In this document: in pieces, positions 42,558-53,642 of the stretch
Layout of the letters: every line of letters begins with the position of its first letter
How positions within the stretch are numbered: position 1 is the first letter of the stretch
Assembly (NCBI GenBank): GCA_034509925.1
Contig: CM067529.1
Coordinates: forward strand, 2,529,501-2,593,500
Reading direction: 5' to 3'
From: Hirudinaria manillensis
Lineage: Eukaryota > Annelida > Clitellata > Hirudinida > Hirudinidae
Length of the DNA stretch: 64,000 nucleotides
Made by a program: the position numbers and the translations under genes
Notes under the pieces: model-generated
What the model was told of the DNA's origin: nothing
The model's database searches: none
Seen by the model: the letters and a program-made list of their open reading frames with translations, nothing else

Positions 42558-43170
42558 TTAGATGTCCTTACTGAGTCCAGTCCCTGCACTAATGACATTG
42601 ATGGACCTATCGGTGAGCATAAGGCAATAGGTGTGTGGGTTGAAGAGGGAGCCTCTGGATGTAGACATGAGGTCACTTCTGCTCTGGAGATGCACTCTAT
42701 AGTAAATGATAGGTAGGATGGTGTGCGACCTAGGAGATACTTGAGTATTGTGGTCAATATGCTGGTAGATGTGCAACTGCCTAACCTTTGCAACTTGTGG
42801 AGGAGCATCAACAGGGGTCGTACTTCTTGTTGAAGATGAGCTTGACTGCTGTGTTAATGTGTTAATCTGCAGATGCTCCATGCAACAGGAAGAGATGACA
42901 ACAAGTGTTTAATTACCATAATTGATCTTGGAGAGGATCAGGTAGTGATGGTCTTCCTGATGTCGAAGCAGGAGCAGGATGTTGTGCTGTCGATGGTGAC
43001 TGATGGGGAAGTTTCAATCAGTGAGTTAGGACCAGAACCAAGTGAAGCCAAAATATATCTTAAATAGTTGGTGGAGGATGTCGTGATTGACAGTATCAAT
43101 ATCAGCCAAAGGGTCAATTGGAGTATAGCGGTTTTGGCAGAGTGGTGTAGACAGTAGGCAGATTGATGTG
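42558..43170 (-). pseudogene. Decayed non-LTR reverse transcriptase fragment (CR1/Rex-like)
   Basis: On the minus strand several frames in turn resemble parts of a LINE reverse transcriptase: HHSAKTAILQLT, then VNHDILHQLFKIYFG, and near the 42558 end LLGRTPSYL and DRSINVISAGTGLSKDI, which recalls the typical C-terminal end of this class. Stops and frame changes separate the pieces, so it is dead. Family assignment is by resemblance only. Confidence 0.5.
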
Positions 43171-43720
43171 GAGATTCAGATGGTTCATGACCCAAGGATC
43201 CAAGGGAGAGACTGGCGATCCATGTTGGAGTTCTTCCAGGATTCTCTTTTGCTCTTGATTAGACACAACCTACAGTGTGTGATGTTGGGATCTACTTGAG
43301 CTGAGAGTGCTGCTTTCTTGATCAAACCATGGGTAAGTTGCTTCCACATGATCCATCGCTGAAATATTTAAAAGAATTAGTCATAATTTCAAAAGTTTAT
43401 ATTATTATAGTTGTTATCATTATTATCGTTTAAAAATGAGAATTTTTTAAGGAAAAATAATAAAAGTAAATTGATGCTTAAATCACAAAATTACTGAAAC
43501 ATTGGCTAGATATTAAAACGTTTCATTTTTAATGGAAGAAATTTAAAATTTTATCCAAAATAAGTTGTCAAAATTCCTGCAACGATTTAATAAAAGAATT
43601 GACAGGATTTTGTTTATTACTTAATTCCTTTTAGTCCCATTTGAACTTTAACCTTCCCAACGTTCCAATAATTTGGACTTTTTCTGTGTTAATCCATCTT
43701 AATGTTCGACTTTAAGACCG
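43171..43720. other. Intergenic
   Basis: AT-rich with no recognised gene or repeat; the proximal part may extend the LINE fragment. Confidence 0.3.
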
Positions 43721-44292
43721 ATGGACCTGTTGGACTTCAACTCCTTCAGGAGGTCATCTCCTACAACCAATAGGAACATGAAAAGCACGTCTCAACACAA
43801 CTTGCAACGACAAGATTTCAACATTTTCCTTCAACAACAGCAACGAGCCATCTACAATAACCAAGCTTACCAACCCCTTCAAGGTCCCCAACGGATCAAT
43901 GACTTACCAGTTTTTCCGGCAGCAACAACAGCATTCCTACTTCCACAACCATCACAGAGCATGAGGCATTCCCCGACCCCCTGCGCAATGAGCAACGGAG
44001 ACTTTTCCAGACACTAGTCAGCAGTTCTTGACCAGCCGAAGACCTCCAAGAGCCAACCCGACTGTCAGGAGTTCCTCGGTAGGAGATTGACTGGAAAGAC
44101 ATGCCGCACGATTTGCTGACTTCGGACTATCACGGAATTGGATCAGGCATGCGACATCACCAGCCACCATCTTGAAGAAATGGGGGTGAACGATATTCAG
44201 GAAAGAAACAAGATACTTAATGCCGCTCTCATTCTCAAAGCCACGTCCAAATACCAACTGAGGAGAAACAATTCAACCCTTTTGATGAATTG
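43721..44292 (+). pseudogene. Possible decayed gene: Q-rich head, SAM-like tail
   Basis: The region is richer in G+C than its flanks and codes plausibly in successive frames. 43721 onward gives MDLLDFNSFRRSSPTT and a Gln-rich run; a second frame gives HEAFPDPLRNEQRRLFQTL near 43955-44010; a third gives CDITSHHLEEMGVNDIQERN and KILNAALILK near 44148-44215, which looks like the last helix of a SAM domain. The frames are joined by stops rather than clear introns, so I favour a decayed gene. Alternatively it is a real gene with introns I could not place. Confidence 0.3.
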
Positions 44293-45600
44293 ATACATCG
44301 GTGAATGTATGACTGGATGGATGGATGATTGATGAATTAGTGTGAAAAAAATTTACCTGTTGAATGAGATTTCAAAACTGCACATTTTAGAAGTCCTGGC
44401 TTGGACAAGCTCTTCCATAAATAATGATTTATTTGCAATTTCAGCTGCATTTGTGACTTCTTTTTGCATGTGATAATGAACATGGCGCCAGTTTGCCGGT
44501 CGCATTTGATATCTTTGGTGTTTTTCCTCGCTTAGAAAGGTGAGAAGAGAATTCTACGGTAGCGTGTCTGGACCATCTGGTATCTTTGAAAAGCGAATTA
44601 TGGCGTCGACGTATATTTAAAAGATTTGAACGCAAAAATAAAACCAACCTTATTTGTCGATAAATATTCAGCTGCTTGTTTGATGTTAGAAATGCAAGGA
44701 GTCACAACGGTTGTTAGAAGAAATCATCATCATGAAATGTAGATATCCACAAATTCCCTCTTGTTTATCTTTGCTCTCATTGGCTGATATTTGTGCGCAT
44801 TGTTCAACTTGAAGGTGCGTTTTTAAATCCCCTCAAACAGTTCACCTTCATTAACTGTCCACAAAGCAATAATTTTAAATTTATTTTAACAAATTTAATT
44901 TTCATAATTTATAAATTGGAGATTAATTTATTAATTGTTAGAACATAATATTCTGGTCCCTCGACAGATGCCCGAAGAACATTGCATTTATAAGTTGCTA
45001 TCTTGCTCCGTTTTTATTACTGTCATGTTTATTTCTCGTCATTCAAAATTAGTATTGTCGTTATTGTTATAATTAAGGTTAACATATAAAAAATAAATAA
45101 GGAGATGTTTGCTCTCTAACAAATGGTAACCTGATGTTATTAATATGATTACAAAGTTTTCCCGAATTAGATCATGGGTTGGGCGGATGAATACGGATGC
45201 ATGTGAATCTCCGAGGATGTAAGCTAGCCCCATGCTGCCTAGTCGCTCAGTGAAGCTCTCATGCCTCATCATTGGCTTGTGATCTTTGATGAGGTTTGAA
45301 AAGATTTTCATCTTAATGAGTATTGTAACATGCAAATGACACATCATGTAGATTTCAATGAGATCAAAACCTCGCTAGAAACCATCATCAGATGCAAAGT
45401 CACTTCATTAGCTAATGACAAATAACCTTCTGCCCTCTAAAGTAAGCAATCCATGAATTGATTCAGGAAGACCATACAATGATTTGATGATTTATGGAAT
45501 TGACAGGTTGATCTCAATATTTTGATCCAATCTCCATTCTTTATATCTGTAATTAATAATAATAAATAAAAATAATGATGATGATAATAAATAATAATAA
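44293..45600. other. Intergenic
   Basis: Nothing convincing. ORFs on both strands lack splice partners and codon bias. Confidence 0.35.
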
Positions 45601-45699
45601 TGATTATCGACCATGTCAACAAGTTGCACGTTCGGCAGCATTCAAACTTAGATTCTGTGAACAACATTATTGGAATGTTCGTAAGTCATTTTTTGTCAT

Positions 45700-46580
45700 T
45701 TCGAAAAAAAATTATGCCAAGACCAAGAAGTGCTAAGGAGACCAATTGCAAAACAAAATTGCTGCTGAACTCCTCAGATTTCACCTGTGGGAAAGTTATT
45801 TAAAGGCAAACAAGGATTGCCTGAAGAAATCTATTGATAATTCAAATGACACAAAAACCAGTTTTAAAGTCTTACTAAGAAGATATAGAAGATTTGAAAA
45901 CAATCATCAAAATGATTGATATGCTATATGAAACCATCAGAGACCAAGGAATGCAAATAAATGTCTAGCAACAGAACTTGAATGAATTAAACAATGTCTT
46001 CATGCAAAAGCTAGAAGAAAACAAAGTAGAAAACTAACAATGGAGCAGTCTGTATCAAAACAAAGTTGAAGCTTATAAGTTATAACTGATGTGGGAAAAT
46101 TTCAGGGTTCAGTTATTGACACAAAATCCAAGATCGAAAGTAATCTTGCTAGACAAAGCATGAAAAACATCATAATCTACAAATTGAAAGAAGCTAACTA
46201 CTCTCAGGACAAAGAACAAGTGTTGAAGCTCTTGAAGGTAGTCAGTTTGAAAAAAATGGACAAAGAAAATCAGTGACATCTTGGAAAAAAAGATGGAACG
46301 AGACCAAAACTAATCTTGGTCAAATTTGAGAGTCAAAGACAAGAAATATCATTCTATAAAACAGCAACAAACTAAAGCAAGCAAAACAAATTAAAGTAAG
46401 CAAGGACTTCAACAAGGTCATCCTGGACAAACCTGGACCTGTCCAAGGAAGACAGAAGTCGGCAAGCATCTTCTTGAGAGAAAAAAGATTAAAAGACATC
46501 AGGAGAAAGAGAAAGGTGCATTTGATGCAATGGTGCACAAAAGAAGTAAAGATTGAATTGAACATTATTCTTTTAATAAT
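45700..46580 (+). pseudogene. LINE ORF1-like relic
   Basis: Broken frames read like the first ORF of a non-LTR element: a Lys/Asn-rich start (MPRPRSAKETNCKTK), a coiled-coil-like stretch (KTIIKMIDMLYETIRDQGMQ) and a nucleic-acid-binding-like part (NIIIYKLKEANYSQDKEQV, KKDGTRPKLILVKFESQRQ). Several stops and shifts interrupt it. Its ORF2 is not clearly adjacent. Confidence 0.5.
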
Positions 46581-47119
46581 TTTGTGTCACTTGACTGGAT
46601 TTCAGGTTTTTTAATTGTCGTGCATGTACAGTTTCAGCTGTTTAGTTAAGTTAATTTTTTCCAGTCCCAGTGAAGATCCCATGTCTGAGGGACTTCAGGC
46701 TATGAGAGGCACTTTTGATTCAACCATTGTTGATTCTTGGGTCAACGATTGTGTGATCATACTGATCACAAGATGTCTTGTTCGAGAAAATAAAATGGTG
46801 TCAACCACTTTAAAAAAATAATGATGAGGTTATAATACTAATAATAATAATAACAATAATAATAATACATCCTCTTCGATGACAAAAGTCAGTCCCTAGA
46901 AAAGAAGGAGCAAGGCATTATGATGAAATTGTAAGCTACTACCCAAAGGTTTAAAGAGGTACTTTAAAAGAAATGATGGGTACCATAAAAATAAATTTTT
47001 CTAGGAGAGTACAAAGAAGTTTTACTACCATTTATGTAGACAAAGTGAAACAGTTAATGATCCACACTCTGCTGATAAAATTGAAGAGGAATTCTTAAGA
47101 ATGAAATTTAGCACAACAC

Positions 47120-47440
47120 TTAATGTTGGGTAAGAATGATTTGATTAATAACCTCAAAAATATGCCATCTTGGCTAGCCTCTGGTATAACTCTCCCACTC
47201 TCAGAAGATGCAAAGCAAAATAATCCCAAAAATTACCAACCTATAACCTGTCTTCCCATGGGCAACAAACTATTTCAGGATTTTTTAACACTACATGAAA
47301 ATAGCTGGCTTTCTTTATCTGCAATTGATTACATAGTGATGGCAATGCTAAAACCAGCCGCAGTTAAATATTCATGGCTAGTCACCAAGCCTATGGTTGC
47401 TATGAAGTCAATTTCTTTAAGACTTTACTGAGGCAGGTAT
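47120..47440 (+). pseudogene. Reverse transcriptase N-terminal fragment (second LINE type)
   Basis: An open stretch with PSWLASGITLPL followed by NPKNYQPITCLPMGNKLF resembles the entry to the RT domain of R2/NeSL-like elements (LASGITYLLPK, PKNYRPITCLP). Only this part is recognisable; the rest is lost or frame-shifted. Opposite strand to the neighbouring LINE at 47.7-49.2 kb. Confidence 0.45.
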
Positions 47441-47744
47441 GTTGCTTCTGTCTCACAAATGGTGACACATTTGGTTGGTATACCATTGATAGCAAAGCAA
47501 ATATTATGGCATGGCTCCTTGGATGAGGCATTAAATTCACTGAATTTCATGGTTTCAATAACAACTCATTGGAAGACAGCTGAAGAGTGGCTTTTTGTAT
47601 GTGCTCAAAACCTCACTTCAAGCAAAGTGATGGCCAAGACTTTGGCATATTTATTATTCAATTTGTGCAAAGTCTGGGAAGTGGAAGTGAACATACTGAT
47701 CCTTTTGATCCTCAACAACATAGGAACCACTACCAATTGCAAAT

Positions 47745-49170
47745 TTTGAACACGTCCTCTAATTGATTCACGGGTTCTGGAGGCTAGAAAGTTAGAGAAT
47801 TGTGGAATGTTGCATTTAACTTGACCATGGACCACTTTGCAGCACAGGCATAAATTGTGGATAAGATGTTGATGTTCGAGTGTTTTAAGTCCAAGTTGTT
47901 GTAGTCTGCTATGGAATGCTCTGAAACCGGGAATGGATCTTATGAAATATTTTTGTACTCTTTCAATTTTCACCTTAAGCTGCTTAGAATGTGGAAACCA
48001 GACTGGGGAGTAGTATTCAAGGATTGGTCGGACATAGGTGCAATAAGCTCTGGTTAAGACATTTTTGTTTTTCATGTGGAAGCATTTGAGAAGCAATCTC
48101 AATCTTACAAATGCTTTATGGGCAATATTATTGATGTAGGCCTTGTAGGTGAGTCCATTGTCGATGAGGACACCGAGATCCCAGATATTGTAAGATAGAG
48201 GTAAGATTTGTGAAGCAACTGTACAATGACATGGTGGAGTTCTCATACGTGTTGTCTTAATGGAGAGTTGCATGCATTTCTCAGGAGCTAATTGTAATTG
48301 CCATTTGTTGCTCAATAACACCAATTTGTCAAGGTAGTTTGCAGGGAAGAGTTTTGAAGAGGTGATGAATTTGGGTAGAGTTTGATATCATCCGCAAATA
48401 ATTTAAATTTGACCGAGTTTCGGTAAGTGTGTCAGTAACATCATTTATATAAATGAGGAAGAGTGTAGGTCCTAGAACGCTCCCCTGAGGCATGCCACTA
48501 ACTACTTCACCATTATTGGATAGGTGATCATTCACTTTGACTGCCTGAGTTCGATTGGATAAGAATGCCTCAAGCCATGAAAGCAGGTTACCTGAGATGC
48601 CATAAGCTGAAGTTTGGTCAACAGCTTCTGGTGGGACACTGAGTCAAAGGCTTTCTTAAAGTCAAAGTATATGATGTCTGTACCATGGTGCATTGACCAG
48701 CCATTTGTGCACTACATAAGGTTTGTTCATCTGGAGTTCAGGAGATATAAGGTTGTTTGCTTGAAGATGGTTTATGATGTCTTTGTTAATCATTCGTTCC
48801 ATAGCTCAGCAGCAAGAGGATGTCAGCGATATTGGTCAGTAGTCACCGGGGTCAGAGGTGGCACCTTTTTTATGTATGGGGCTTACATGGGCTGATCTCC
48901 AAGTGGTAGTTCGTAAGCAATGAAAGAGAAGCTAAAAAATGTGGGAGAGTGGCAGGCAGAGACCGGCAGCACAGTTTCTAAGGAGTGTTTGTAATTCCAT
49001 CAGGACCAGACAAGAGGGATGGTTTGACACTGCGAAGTGTTTGATAAGTGCGATCAGGAGCAAATGATGTCTGACCGATTTGCTTGTTGGTGCCTGGACA
49101 CATGAGGTGATGCTTGTACTGGGTTATGTTGTTGTGGGTATTTCTGAGCTTTACCAGGATTAAAAGTATA
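47745..49170 (-). mobile_element. Decayed non-LTR retrotransposon, RT part (copy 1)
   Basis: Minus-strand RT of the same family as 53643-54665, but more decayed. The 5' part reads LRSVKPSLLSGPDGI; then DFKKAFDSVSHQKLLTKLQ with the first catalytic Asp, a frameshift within CTTCAGCTTATGG near 48608, VVSGMPQGSVLGPTLFLIYI, loss of the FADD region by another shift near 48400, and the C-terminal part (LAPEKCMQLSIKT to LASRTRE). At least three frame changes make it inactive. Confidence 0.8.
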
Positions 49171-51140
49171 AAGTTATACATTTTTGGAAAGATCCTTTCA
49201 AGATGAATTCATTTATCTCGTCTTGAAACCTCAGGGATAGGCCATAAAATCAGCATTAATTGTTTTTTCATTGACTTCAAAATGTTCCTGATTTTTCATA
49301 TCTCCAACACATACCAACATTCATTAGAGTGTCTACACATTTCTATCTCAAGCGGCTGATTTTCAATAAACCCAAACGTGAAACTACGTTATGTATCAGA
49401 TATCACATTCGCAGGTTATAATGGAGGGATGTCTAGGGTTAGATGGCAATGGTTACCCTTATTCTCTCAGAACCGATTTTAATAATATCCAGCCTATATA
49501 AAAACTTGGATCGTATAGTAAAATAGTTCCAAAATTTTGATCACCTCAGACGTGGTAGTTTTCCGATTCGATTCTAGATGCATATCATATGAGTTTCAAC
49601 TCCACTTGATATTTTCATACATTGTAGAGTTTGGAATCTACAAAAAAAATGTTCATTATTTCATTCATCAAACTTAACATTAATCGACAACACATACCAC
49701 AGCCCACCAAGCAATAAAAATGGCAATGACTCACCGAAGGCCCAACAGAAGCTGTAGGCCCAGCAAGTCAGAGAACCAATCAGAAGGCGGAGAGAGTCTA
49801 AATATAAAGATTAAATTTACATAAAATAATGGTGAAATATTGAGTTGACATTTTAATTAACAAAATATTAAAAATCTTAATTGCAATTTTAAAATACCTT
49901 TTTGTTAGGTATTATTTAACTTATTATGTGGGCGATCAAATCTTACAATCTTTTCTTTTGATTACTTGCCCAAGTCCAAATGAGCTGAAATTAGGCAAAC
50001 TTCCGTCTTTCGCGTGATTCAGTCATTAATTTTAATTGTGAATGAGCTTTAACGCTTAAATTTGAAAAATTCACATTCAAAAATTTGAATTTAATTTTCT
50101 CTTGATTCTTGATGTATAAATGAACTGAACTTTGCCGATCTTTTTGGTGATGTTACATGAATAAATTCATAAATTTCGTTAAATTTTAAAATGAATACGT
50201 ACCTACCATGCCACGATAAATATTAAACACTTCTGCCATCTATGGACTACGAAATAACTAGTTTACAGAATAACTTCTTATGCGCAATTTTTTGTAAACT
50301 CGCGACCAATTTTAGTTTTTTTTTAAATTTATTTACCTTTCAATGAAACTATGGTCGGGATTTAATGCGTACACTTTTTATTAATTAATTATCGTGGTAA
50401 AACCTGACAAGTCACCTCCCCCCTTATGCATAATTATCTAAGCCCCTCCCACCTATGGCGCCGGCTAATCCCGAAGGACCTAATATTTGAGAGGACGTTA
50501 TGACTGTTACGGACATACTATCCTATGTAAATAAAAAACATGCACAAATTTTATTTTCGTTGTAAATTGTAACTTTGTGATGTGAGGAACTTGTTAATAC
50601 CGTTTAAGTTTAAAAAAATGTGAGGAACTTAAGTATCTCGTTAAATCACGTGGGCGGGACTAGTTATTTACACATCATACTTAGCGGAATTCCTTTCCAT
50701 TTAAGTAAGTTCAAAAAATTTTATTTCAATAAGTTCATAACGAACTTAAGAGATATATTAGTATCTCATTAAATCCCGTGGGCGGGACTAATTATGCAAA
50801 TTTTAACAAGGAGGAAGGAGCTTGGATAATTATGCATATGGAAATGACTTGTACGGTTTTACCAATTATCGTTAAACAATGGATGAAAACAAAAATAAAA
50901 AGGTTTAAATAAACCGATGATAATCCCGAACGGTTGTACCCTTATTTTTGCTCAAAATACCGGAGCAAGCATTTGCCTGCCTATCATTAAATATTCATCT
51001 CCGCTGTTCAAGAAAAAATAATTGATTTACAAAAACTCTAACCCTTCTGTTTATTTTCTGATCCACTTTGTTCCGGGCTCGTATGACACTTGCATCATAA
51101 ACAAAGTGCATGAACCCGGACTCAGGAAATCACTTGCCGT
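49171..51140. other. Gene-free, with diverged ~130-bp tandem repeat
   Basis: No gene recognised. At about 50620-50670 and 50743-50800 two related units share CTTAAG, TATCTC(A/G)TTAAATC and the GC-rich core GTGGGCGGGACTA; a partial third lies near 50580. The GC core stands out from the AT-rich flanks. Confidence 0.5.
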
Positions 51141-51142
51141 AA

Positions 51143-51612
51143 CTCAAAACGCAGCAGTTCCACTGAACCAATTTTAAAAATAAATCCATCAAGCTAATCA
51201 GGAAACCTTTACAATGTGAATTTTTTAAATTTTCTTGAAACTCCATCTATTTAGTTTATTGAACCAAAACGCTGTGGACCCCTCCCCGCACTTGTTGAGT
51301 CAACTTGGAACTCAAAACGCAGCAGCTCCATTGAATCAATTTTAAAAGTCATCAAACGAACCATGAAACTGTCCTCTATAATTTTGTATTTTTAATTTAA
51401 AAATTAAAGAATTCGTAATTTTTAAATTTTCTTGTAACTCTATCTAGTTCATGTGGCCCAAAACACCTCCTTCTTGTGAGCCGGCAGAATAAAAGTCAAG
51501 GAAAAATCGCTAGCCGGTGAAAATTGTAACTTTAAACTAAGCAGTTCAACTGAACCAATAAATGAAATAAATATGTCAAATGAATTAGGAAACTAACCTC
51601 TATAATTTATAG
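51143..51612. repeat. Diverged tandem repeat (units of ~160-230 bp)
   Basis: Three diverged units begin near 51143, 51304 and 51531, each opening with an AACTCAAAACGCAGCAG-like block, then GAACCAATTTTAAA and later TTTTCTTGTAACTC. The third unit is split by the LTR element and resumes at 53404 (TTTTAAATTTCCTGTAACTCC). Confidence 0.7.
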
Positions 51613-51909
51613 TGTAATAACCCAGGGTCCTCAAACTAATTATAGAAGGGCAGGTTTATTGAAAGTTGTCAGATGGCTTGGAAGATGTAAAATGCTTAAT
51701 TGATTAAGTCTTGAAATCTGCTGTTTCTATTACTCTCGCTCTACTTTCCGATATAAATCCATTTGTCAAAGGTACATAACCAAAGAGTCTGAATAGCACC
51801 AATTTAATTCTCAAATTATATTGCCACTAAATTTAATTAATTATTAAAATAATTAATCGGCAATATAATTTTAAATATTATTCAATTTATTGGATCTAGG
51901 GATCCAACA
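51613..51909 (-). repeat. 3' LTR of the SAP-gag element
   Basis: Direct repeat of 53107-53403. Minus-strand sequence opens TGTTGGATCCCTAGATCC and closes GGGTTATTACA. On the minus strand AATAAA lies at 51891-51886, near the LTR start. Confidence 0.95.
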
Positions 51910-53025
51910 CTGCCCCCTCCTTAAATCTGTTCGTCCCGAACAGACATCTATTCCCATTTTCATTTTTACTCTCGGAATAGGATCCGATCTTCCAAAAATC
52001 TCATGGCTGCAAATCCCAGATCCATTTGCTTTGTCATCTTCTGGGATTTCTGTCTCCTCCCTTTTACTTCTGCGTCCCGCAAGTTTCAGCCGCGGAACAT
52101 CGCCATTTCTATGCACACTCTCCTGCTCCACGATGTCGCCAGATCCCAGACTCTCCTCAGGATCACCTGCTCCACTTTCCATGCTAGGCACTCTCCTGAA
52201 ATCCCGAGCACTCCCTTCTGTTATTTCCAATGGAGCCGAAACATCCGCTGGTAAATCCATAGGCTGTTCTGTAGACTCTACTTGTTCCACCATCAAATCC
52301 GTGTGCTCCACCGGCAACTCCACGTGACTCATCAGTAACTCCTCGAGCTGCACCAACAACTCCACATGATCCACCGGCAATCCCACAGGCTCCTCCGAAA
52401 GCCCCACTTGCTCCACTAAAACCTCCGTGAGCTCTCTGGGCCCTGCTGACGACTCGACCTGATCTGGTAACTCTATGGGCTCCAACGTCGAGTTCCCTAA
52501 GTCTGCCATCACGCACATAGCTTCTGGAGACACACACGCACTGTGGTTGGTTGTGCCCTCTAATGACTCCATCCCAACGCTGCCAGAAACGGTACCTGGA
52601 ACAACGGACATGATTTGTTCCTCGTTGGTAACCTTTTTGCAGAGTTCCTCTCCTTGTTCTTCGCAAGATGGAAGCACCACTTTGCTCTCCTCAAAAGAAC
52701 CAACAGGACTCTTCTCGGCAGAGTCTTCACCCGAAGCCAACGAGACATCCTGGCATGGAACCGCTCTGTTTTTCAAATCACCCCTAATACTCCTAATACA
52801 TTCCCTCATCTCATCTACGGACTTTTTCATAAAATCAAGAAATTCATCCATCTTTTTATGGGATGGATTCTCGAATTCGTATTCCTCTGGGTCATGGCCA
52901 TTCTCTGTCAGCCATGTCCCAAGTCGCTCTCGTATCTCAGCTTTCGTGCCTTTCCAATCCAGGCCACGCTCTCTCAATTCTTGTCTCAATCGAGGCACGT
53001 ACAATTCATCCAAGTACTTCGGCAT
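51871..53025 (-). CDS. Gag-like protein with N-terminal SAP domain
   Basis: The single ORF of the LTR element, 384 residues. Residues 1-45 form a SAP domain (LYVPRLRQELRERGLDWKGT, then KAEIRERLGTWL), a helix-turn-helix DNA-binding module found at the N-terminus of some retroelement gag proteins. Residues 60-85 are charged and helical. Residues about 195-270 hold degenerate repeats built on VEL-P-V-H and VEQVE-like units with alternating acidic and hydrophobic residues. The C-terminus is basic. No zinc knuckle or capsid major-homology-like motif is visible. The last codons run through the polypurine tract into the 3' LTR, as if the 3' end of a longer polyprotein frame had been joined to a gag N-terminus by internal deletion. 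The opposite-strand ORFs are shadows. Confidence 0.8.
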   Translation of the reverse strand: MPKYLDELYVPRLRQELRERGLDWKGTKAEIRERLGTWLTENGHDPEEYEFENPSHKKMDEFLDFMKKSVDEMRECIRSIRGDLKNRAVPCQDVSLASGEDSAEKSPVGSFEESKVVLPSCEEQGEELCKKVTNEEQIMSVVPGTVSGSVGMESLEGTTNHSACVSPEAMCVMADLGNSTLEPIELPDQVESSAGPRELTEVLVEQVGLSEEPVGLPVDHVELLVQLEELLMSHVELPVEHTDLMVEQVESTEQPMDLPADVSAPLEITEGSARDFRRVPSMESGAGDPEESLGSGDIVEQESVHRNGDVPRLKLAGRRSKREETEIPEDDKANGSGICSHEIFGRSDPIPRVKMKMGIDVCSGRTDLRRGQCWIPRSNKLNNI

Positions 53026-53087
53026 CGTTCACTTTTCAACTAAACAAGCTTCTACTTTAGTTACTTTTGGATACCCTTTAACTCTAA

Positions 53088-53105
53088 ATCCCACTCCTGA
53101 CACCA
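53088..53105 (-). other. Primer binding site, tRNA-Leu type
   Basis: Plus strand reads ATCCCACTCCTGACACCA, identical to the 3' end plus CCA of animal tRNA-Leu (CAG) as I know it; the minus strand is therefore the complementary primer site. One base separates it from the 5' LTR. Confidence 0.85.
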
Positions 53106-53106
53106 A

Positions 53107-53403
53107 TGTAATAACCCAGGGTCCTCAAACTAATTATAGAAGGGCAGGTTTATTGAAAGTTGTCAGATGCCTTGGAAGATGTAAAATGCTTAATTGATTA
53201 AGTCTTGAAATCTGCTGTTTCTATTACTCTCGCTCTACTTTCCGATATAAATCCATTTGTCAAAGGTACATAACCAAAGAGTCTGAATAGCACCAATTTA
53301 ATTCTCAAATTATATTGCCACTAAATTTAATTAATTATTAAAATAATTAATCGGCAATATAATTTTAAATATTATTCAATTTATTGGATCTAGGGATCCA
53401 ACA
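53107..53403 (-). repeat. 5' LTR of the SAP-gag element
   Basis: Partner of 51613-51909, differing by one visible substitution. Followed on the minus strand by the tRNA-Leu primer binding site. Confidence 0.95.
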
Positions 53404-53642
53404 ATAGTTTTAAATTTCCTGTAACTCCATTTATTAATTTCATTTGACCCAAAATGTTTCTTCATAGGACGCGCCCGCTGATAACGGCCATTATTCAAAT
53501 AGTTTAAATTTCAAATCTTAATATCCCGCGTATATTTATTTATTTATTTATTTCTCAACAAATTGAAGGGTCATCCAATGACCACTAACACAAATTTGAA
53601 TAAGTACAGCAGATTGTGCGTAAATAAAGTGCAGAAGCAAGC

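Larger units (their letters stand above)
51613..53403 (-). mobile_element. Non-autonomous LTR retrotransposon with SAP-domain ORF
   Basis: Complete 1791-bp element in minus orientation. The 5' LTR is 53403-53107 and the 3' LTR 51909-51613, each 297 bp, TG...CA ended, and I see a single difference between them (G/C at 51677 versus 53171). The primer site 53105-53088 follows the 5' LTR after one base and matches 18 nt complementary to the 3' end (with CCA) of a metazoan tRNA-Leu. A polypurine tract AAGGAGGGGGCAG (51922-51910) abuts the 3' LTR. Target duplication ATAG at 51609-51612 and 53404-53407. No protease, RT, RNase H or integrase is present, so it depends on a helper. The near-identical LTRs indicate recent insertion. 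Confidence 0.93.

Noticed and set aside
47459..47749. 96-residue plus-strand ORF
   Set aside because: No recognisable motif and it overlaps the end of the minus-strand LINE copy 1.
52475..53197. 240-residue plus-strand ORF and other ORFs over the LTR element
   Set aside because: Shadow of the minus-strand SAP ORF; it runs from the internal region into the 5' LTR and has no domain.
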